Origin: Burkholderia sp.
GTDB lineage: Bacteria > Pseudomonadota > Gammaproteobacteria > Burkholderiales > Burkholderiaceae
DNA length: 28,983 nucleotides
NCBI GenBank assembly: GCA_028292565.1
Contig: JAQGMD010000249.1
Coordinates: 1 to 28,983, forward strand
Direction of reading: 5' to 3'
Positions within the stretch are counted from its first letter, which is position 1. Each line of letters opens with the position of its first letter. The position numbers and the translations under genes were made by a program. Positions 27,040-28,983 of this stretch are shown here, one piece after another. The notes under the pieces are model-generated. The model was not told the origin of the DNA, did no database searches, and saw only the letters and a program-made list of their open reading frames with translations.

Positions 27040-28278
27040 ATGACCAGGCAAAACCCTGTATCGAACGTCAGTAACCCACATCGACGCAGCCTGCTTGCAG
27101 GCGGCGCAGCAGCGTTGGCCGCGGCCGGACTGGGCGCTTTCAACAAAACCGCGATTGCGCAAGCCGTGACCGGCAATGCTCCCGCGGCCAAACCCCTGCC
27201 CGCCTACGTGGCATGGAAAGACCCGGGCGCGATGATCGTCCATACGTCCGGCACGCTGGAAACCAGACGCAGCGCCTTCGGCACCAGCATCATCACGCCG
27301 AACGAACAACTATACATCCGCAATAACCTCCCGGCGCCGGACGCATCGATAGTGGCTGACCGCGATGCATGGGAAGTCTCGATCGAAGGCGTGAAGACGC
27401 CGCGCACGCTGACTGTCAAGGAACTCAAAACCATGGGTCTCGACACGGTCACGATGGTGCTGCAATGCTCGGGCAACGGCCGCGGGCTGTTCCCGAGCAA
27501 GCCGAGCGGCACTCCCTGGCAGGTCGGCGCGGCTGGCTGCGTGACATTCAGCGGCGTGCCTGTGCGCGCCGTGGTGGAAGCGCTGGGCGGCGTTGCCAAT
27601 GGCATGCCATACATGACGGGCACCGGCGGCGAAAAAATACCGGAAGGCGTCGATCCGAAGAGCGTAATGGTTGAGCGCTCGGTACCGGCCGCCGCGATGG
27701 AAGACGCATTGCTCGCCTGGGAAATGAACGGCGTCCCGATGCCGCTGGCCCACGGCGGCCCGCTGCGACTCATCGTTCCTGGCTACACCGGCGTCAACAA
27801 CGTCAAGTACATCAAGCGCCTGGCATTCACCGCGCAGCAGTCCGATGCGAAGATCCAGCAAACCGGTTACCGCATCACGCCGCCAGGCCAGAAAGGCGAT
27901 CCGAGCCAACCGTCGGTTTGGGAATTGGGCGTCAAGTCCTGGATCAATTCGCCCAGCACCGAACAGGGTCCGATCGCGGCCGGCATGGTGCAGATCAAGG
28001 GCGTCGCGTTCGGCGGCGTCAACGCGGTCAAGGGTGTGGAAGTTTCGATCGACGGCGGCAAGACCTGGCAAGCGGCTCGCTTTGTCGGTCCGGACATGGG
28101 CCGCTATGCATGGCGCCAGTTCGTTCTCGGCGTCAAGCTGCCGGCCGGCAGCTACACGATCGCCAGCCGCGCTGTCGATACGAAAGGTAACGTCCAATCC
28201 GAAAACCGGGTGGAAAACGTCGGCGGCTATAACAACAGCAGCTGGCGCGATCATGCGCTGCAAATCACCGTAGCCTGA
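27040..28278 (+). CDS. sorA: Sulfite dehydrogenase molybdenum subunit SorA
   Basis: This is predicted to be a periplasmic molybdopterin enzyme oxidising sulfite to sulfate. From ATG 27040 (GGAG six nt upstream) it has 412 residues, with a twin-arginine signal (HRRSLLAGGAAALAAAG, Arg15-Arg16) for export of the folded cofactor-loaded protein. The sulfite-oxidase fold has the molybdenum-ligating Cys143 in the family motif LQCSGNGRG. GGPLRLIVPGYTGVNNVKYI and a C-terminal dimerisation domain (VKGVEVSIDGGKTWQAA, WRQFVLGVKLPAGSY) follow. The same frame is open far upstream (to 26623), but that part overlaps the divergent DUF748 gene and is not coding. The cytochrome subunit follows after 5 bp, giving the SorAB pair known from Starkeya. 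Related YedY-type reductases are shorter and lack the dimerisation domain. Confidence 0.88.
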   Translation: MTRQNPVSNVSNPHRRSLLAGGAAALAAAGLGAFNKTAIAQAVTGNAPAAKPLPAYVAWKDPGAMIVHTSGTLETRRSAFGTSIITPNEQLYIRNNLPAPDASIVADRDAWEVSIEGVKTPRTLTVKELKTMGLDTVTMVLQCSGNGRGLFPSKPSGTPWQVGAAGCVTFSGVPVRAVVEALGGVANGMPYMTGTGGEKIPEGVDPKSVMVERSVPAAAMEDALLAWEMNGVPMPLAHGGPLRLIVPGYTGVNNVKYIKRLAFTAQQSDAKIQQTGYRITPPGQKGDPSQPSVWELGVKSWINSPSTEQGPIAAGMVQIKGVAFGGVNAVKGVEVSIDGGKTWQAARFVGPDMGRYAWRQFVLGVKLPAGSYTIASRAVDTKGNVQSENRVENVGGYNNSSWRDHALQITVA

Positions 28279-28283
28279 TCTCG

Positions 28284-28607
28284 ATGACCTCTTTCTACAA
28301 GCGCGTGGCGGCAGCGTCCGTTCTCTGCACCGCCAGTGTTGGCGCAATTGCGCAAAACGCCATGGACGAAGGGAAAAAGCTGTTCACCCAGGGCGCCGTG
28401 CCGGCTTGTGCGGTTTGCCATACGTTGGCGCATGCCGGCGCTACCGGCGAGATCGGACCGGTGCTCGATGAACTCAAGCCGGATGCGGGGCGGGTGGAAA
28501 AGGCGATTCGCAATGGCATCGGGCAGATGCCTGCGTATCAGAACCTGAGCGAGGCGCAGATCAGGCAGCTCGCGCAGTATGTGGCGACGGCGACCGGCGC
28601 GAAATAA
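28284..28607 (+). CDS. sorB: Sulfite dehydrogenase cytochrome c subunit SorB
   Basis: This 107-residue periplasmic monoheme cytochrome c takes electrons from SorA. A Sec signal peptide (cleavage near GAIAQ) is followed by the heme-attachment motif CAVCH (Cys42, Cys45, His46). Met82 in GIGQMPAYQ is the likely sixth heme ligand, and a C-terminal helix (IRQLAQYVATATG) completes the fold. Size and position directly after sorA match SorB. It ends just before the terminator at 28624. Confidence 0.88.
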   Translation: MTSFYKRVAAASVLCTASVGAIAQNAMDEGKKLFTQGAVPACAVCHTLAHAGATGEIGPVLDELKPDAGRVEKAIRNGIGQMPAYQNLSEAQIRQLAQYVATATGAK

Positions 28608-28623
28608 GATTTGCCAGCAAAGG

Positions 28624-28660
28624 AAAAAGCCCGCACGGCCAATGCCCTGCGGGCTTTTTT
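28624..28660. terminator. Bidirectional intrinsic terminator
   Basis: AAAAAGCCCGCA (28624-28635) and TGCGGGCTTTTT (28648-28659) form a perfect 12-bp stem with a 12-nt loop. Runs of T follow on both strands. It sits between convergent sorB and the YeeE/YedE-type gene and can stop transcription from both sides. Confidence 0.92.
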
Positions 28661-28736
28661 ACAGGATCGTTAATGAGAAGATGGCAAAATCATCGCTACT
28701 TGCAGCGGAAGTCCATCCATATCAGGGAAAACGGGA

Positions 28737-28983
28737 TCAGTGTGGGGAGGGACTGCCCGCCCTCTGAATTCTCGCAGCGGCGAGCCGCTCGCGCACCTCG
28801 AACACCGCCATCCCGACAAGCATCGCAACCACAAAAATAATGGGCTCCGTGACCCCGGTCCACAGCGATGCCACTGCCGGCCCCGGACAGTAACCTGCAA
28901 GACCCCACCCCACTCCAAACGCGAGGCCACCCAACACCAGTCGACGGTCAATCTGCGTTGCCGTCGGCAACCGCATCGCGTCG
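28737..28983 (-). CDS. YeeE/YedE-type transporter, partial (DUF6691-like)
   Basis: Only the C-terminal part is inside the window; the frame is open to the right edge, and the ATG at 28976 is probably internal. The visible roughly 80 residues contain GGLAFGVGWGLAGYCPGPAV, the conserved glycine/cysteine-proline motif of YeeE/YedE proteins, and a final membrane helix (IIFVVAMLVGMAVFEV). Family members import sulfur compounds such as thiosulfate and are often encoded as two half-size proteins. This short C-terminal form fits the second half. Its proximity to sorAB suggests a role in sulfur handling. It ends in a polar tail, AARIQRAGSPSPH. Confidence 0.7.
   Translation of the reverse strand, partial: DAMRLPTATQIDRRLVLGGLAFGVGWGLAGYCPGPAVASLWTGVTEPIIFVVAMLVGMAVFEVRERLAAARIQRAGSPSPH

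Noticed and set aside
1..28983. CRISPR arrays, tRNA or rRNA genes
   Set aside because: No regularly spaced direct repeats, and no tRNA cloverleaf or rRNA-like sequence, were recognised on reading either strand.

Overview
The window looks like chromosomal DNA from a high-GC betaproteobacterium, most likely of the order Burkholderiales (perhaps Oxalobacteraceae). This rests on gene content and protein style: a CzcE-like protein, SorAB-type sulfite dehydrogenase, a DUF748 giant, a selenoneine cluster and a Mn riboswitch upstream of mntP. I could not run a search, so the family-level placement is an inference.

Layout. (1) 1-2717: copper export operon copA-cueR behind a textbook CueR promoter. 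(2) 3362-4315: a GH16-type lipoprotein glycosidase. (3) 4584-7661, minus strand: an orphan CHASE-PAS-PAS hybrid histidine kinase. (4) 7866-11144: selenoneine biosynthesis, with senA on the minus strand diverging from senB-senC on the plus strand; the 5' ends of senA and senB meet or overlap. (5) 11140-11304: a 165-bp palindromic MITE-like repeat sitting on the senC stop codon; a right-truncated copy lies at 23216-23339. (6) 11577-12357: promoter, yybP-ykoY manganese riboswitch and mntP. (7) 12486-13189: a decayed Tn3-family transposase. (8) 13568-23079: an all-plus-strand block with a CzcE-like metal-binding protein, a three-gene HAE-1 RND efflux pump, a hydrolase stub, an OmpR/HisKA two-component pair and a CusF-like copper-binding domain. 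(9) 23562-26825, minus strand: a DUF748/AsmA-like envelope protein. (10) 27040-28607: sorA-sorB sulfite dehydrogenase ending in a strong bidirectional terminator, facing a partial YeeE/YedE-type transporter at the window edge.

How the genes fit together. Metal homeostasis dominates: Cu(I) export (CopA/CueR), Mn(II) export (MntP under a Mn riboswitch) and an efflux/sensor block flanked by periplasmic-type metal-binding proteins. The sen genes form a self-contained selenium pathway: SenC makes selenophosphate, SenB makes a selenosugar, and SenA joins it to hercynine. No egtD (hercynine synthase) is visible here. The right end is sulfur metabolism. The strongest biology is the selenoneine cluster, a system already described in the literature. 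The less familiar items are the palindromic repeat, the divergent overlapping senA/senB start, and several small coupled or truncated reading frames.
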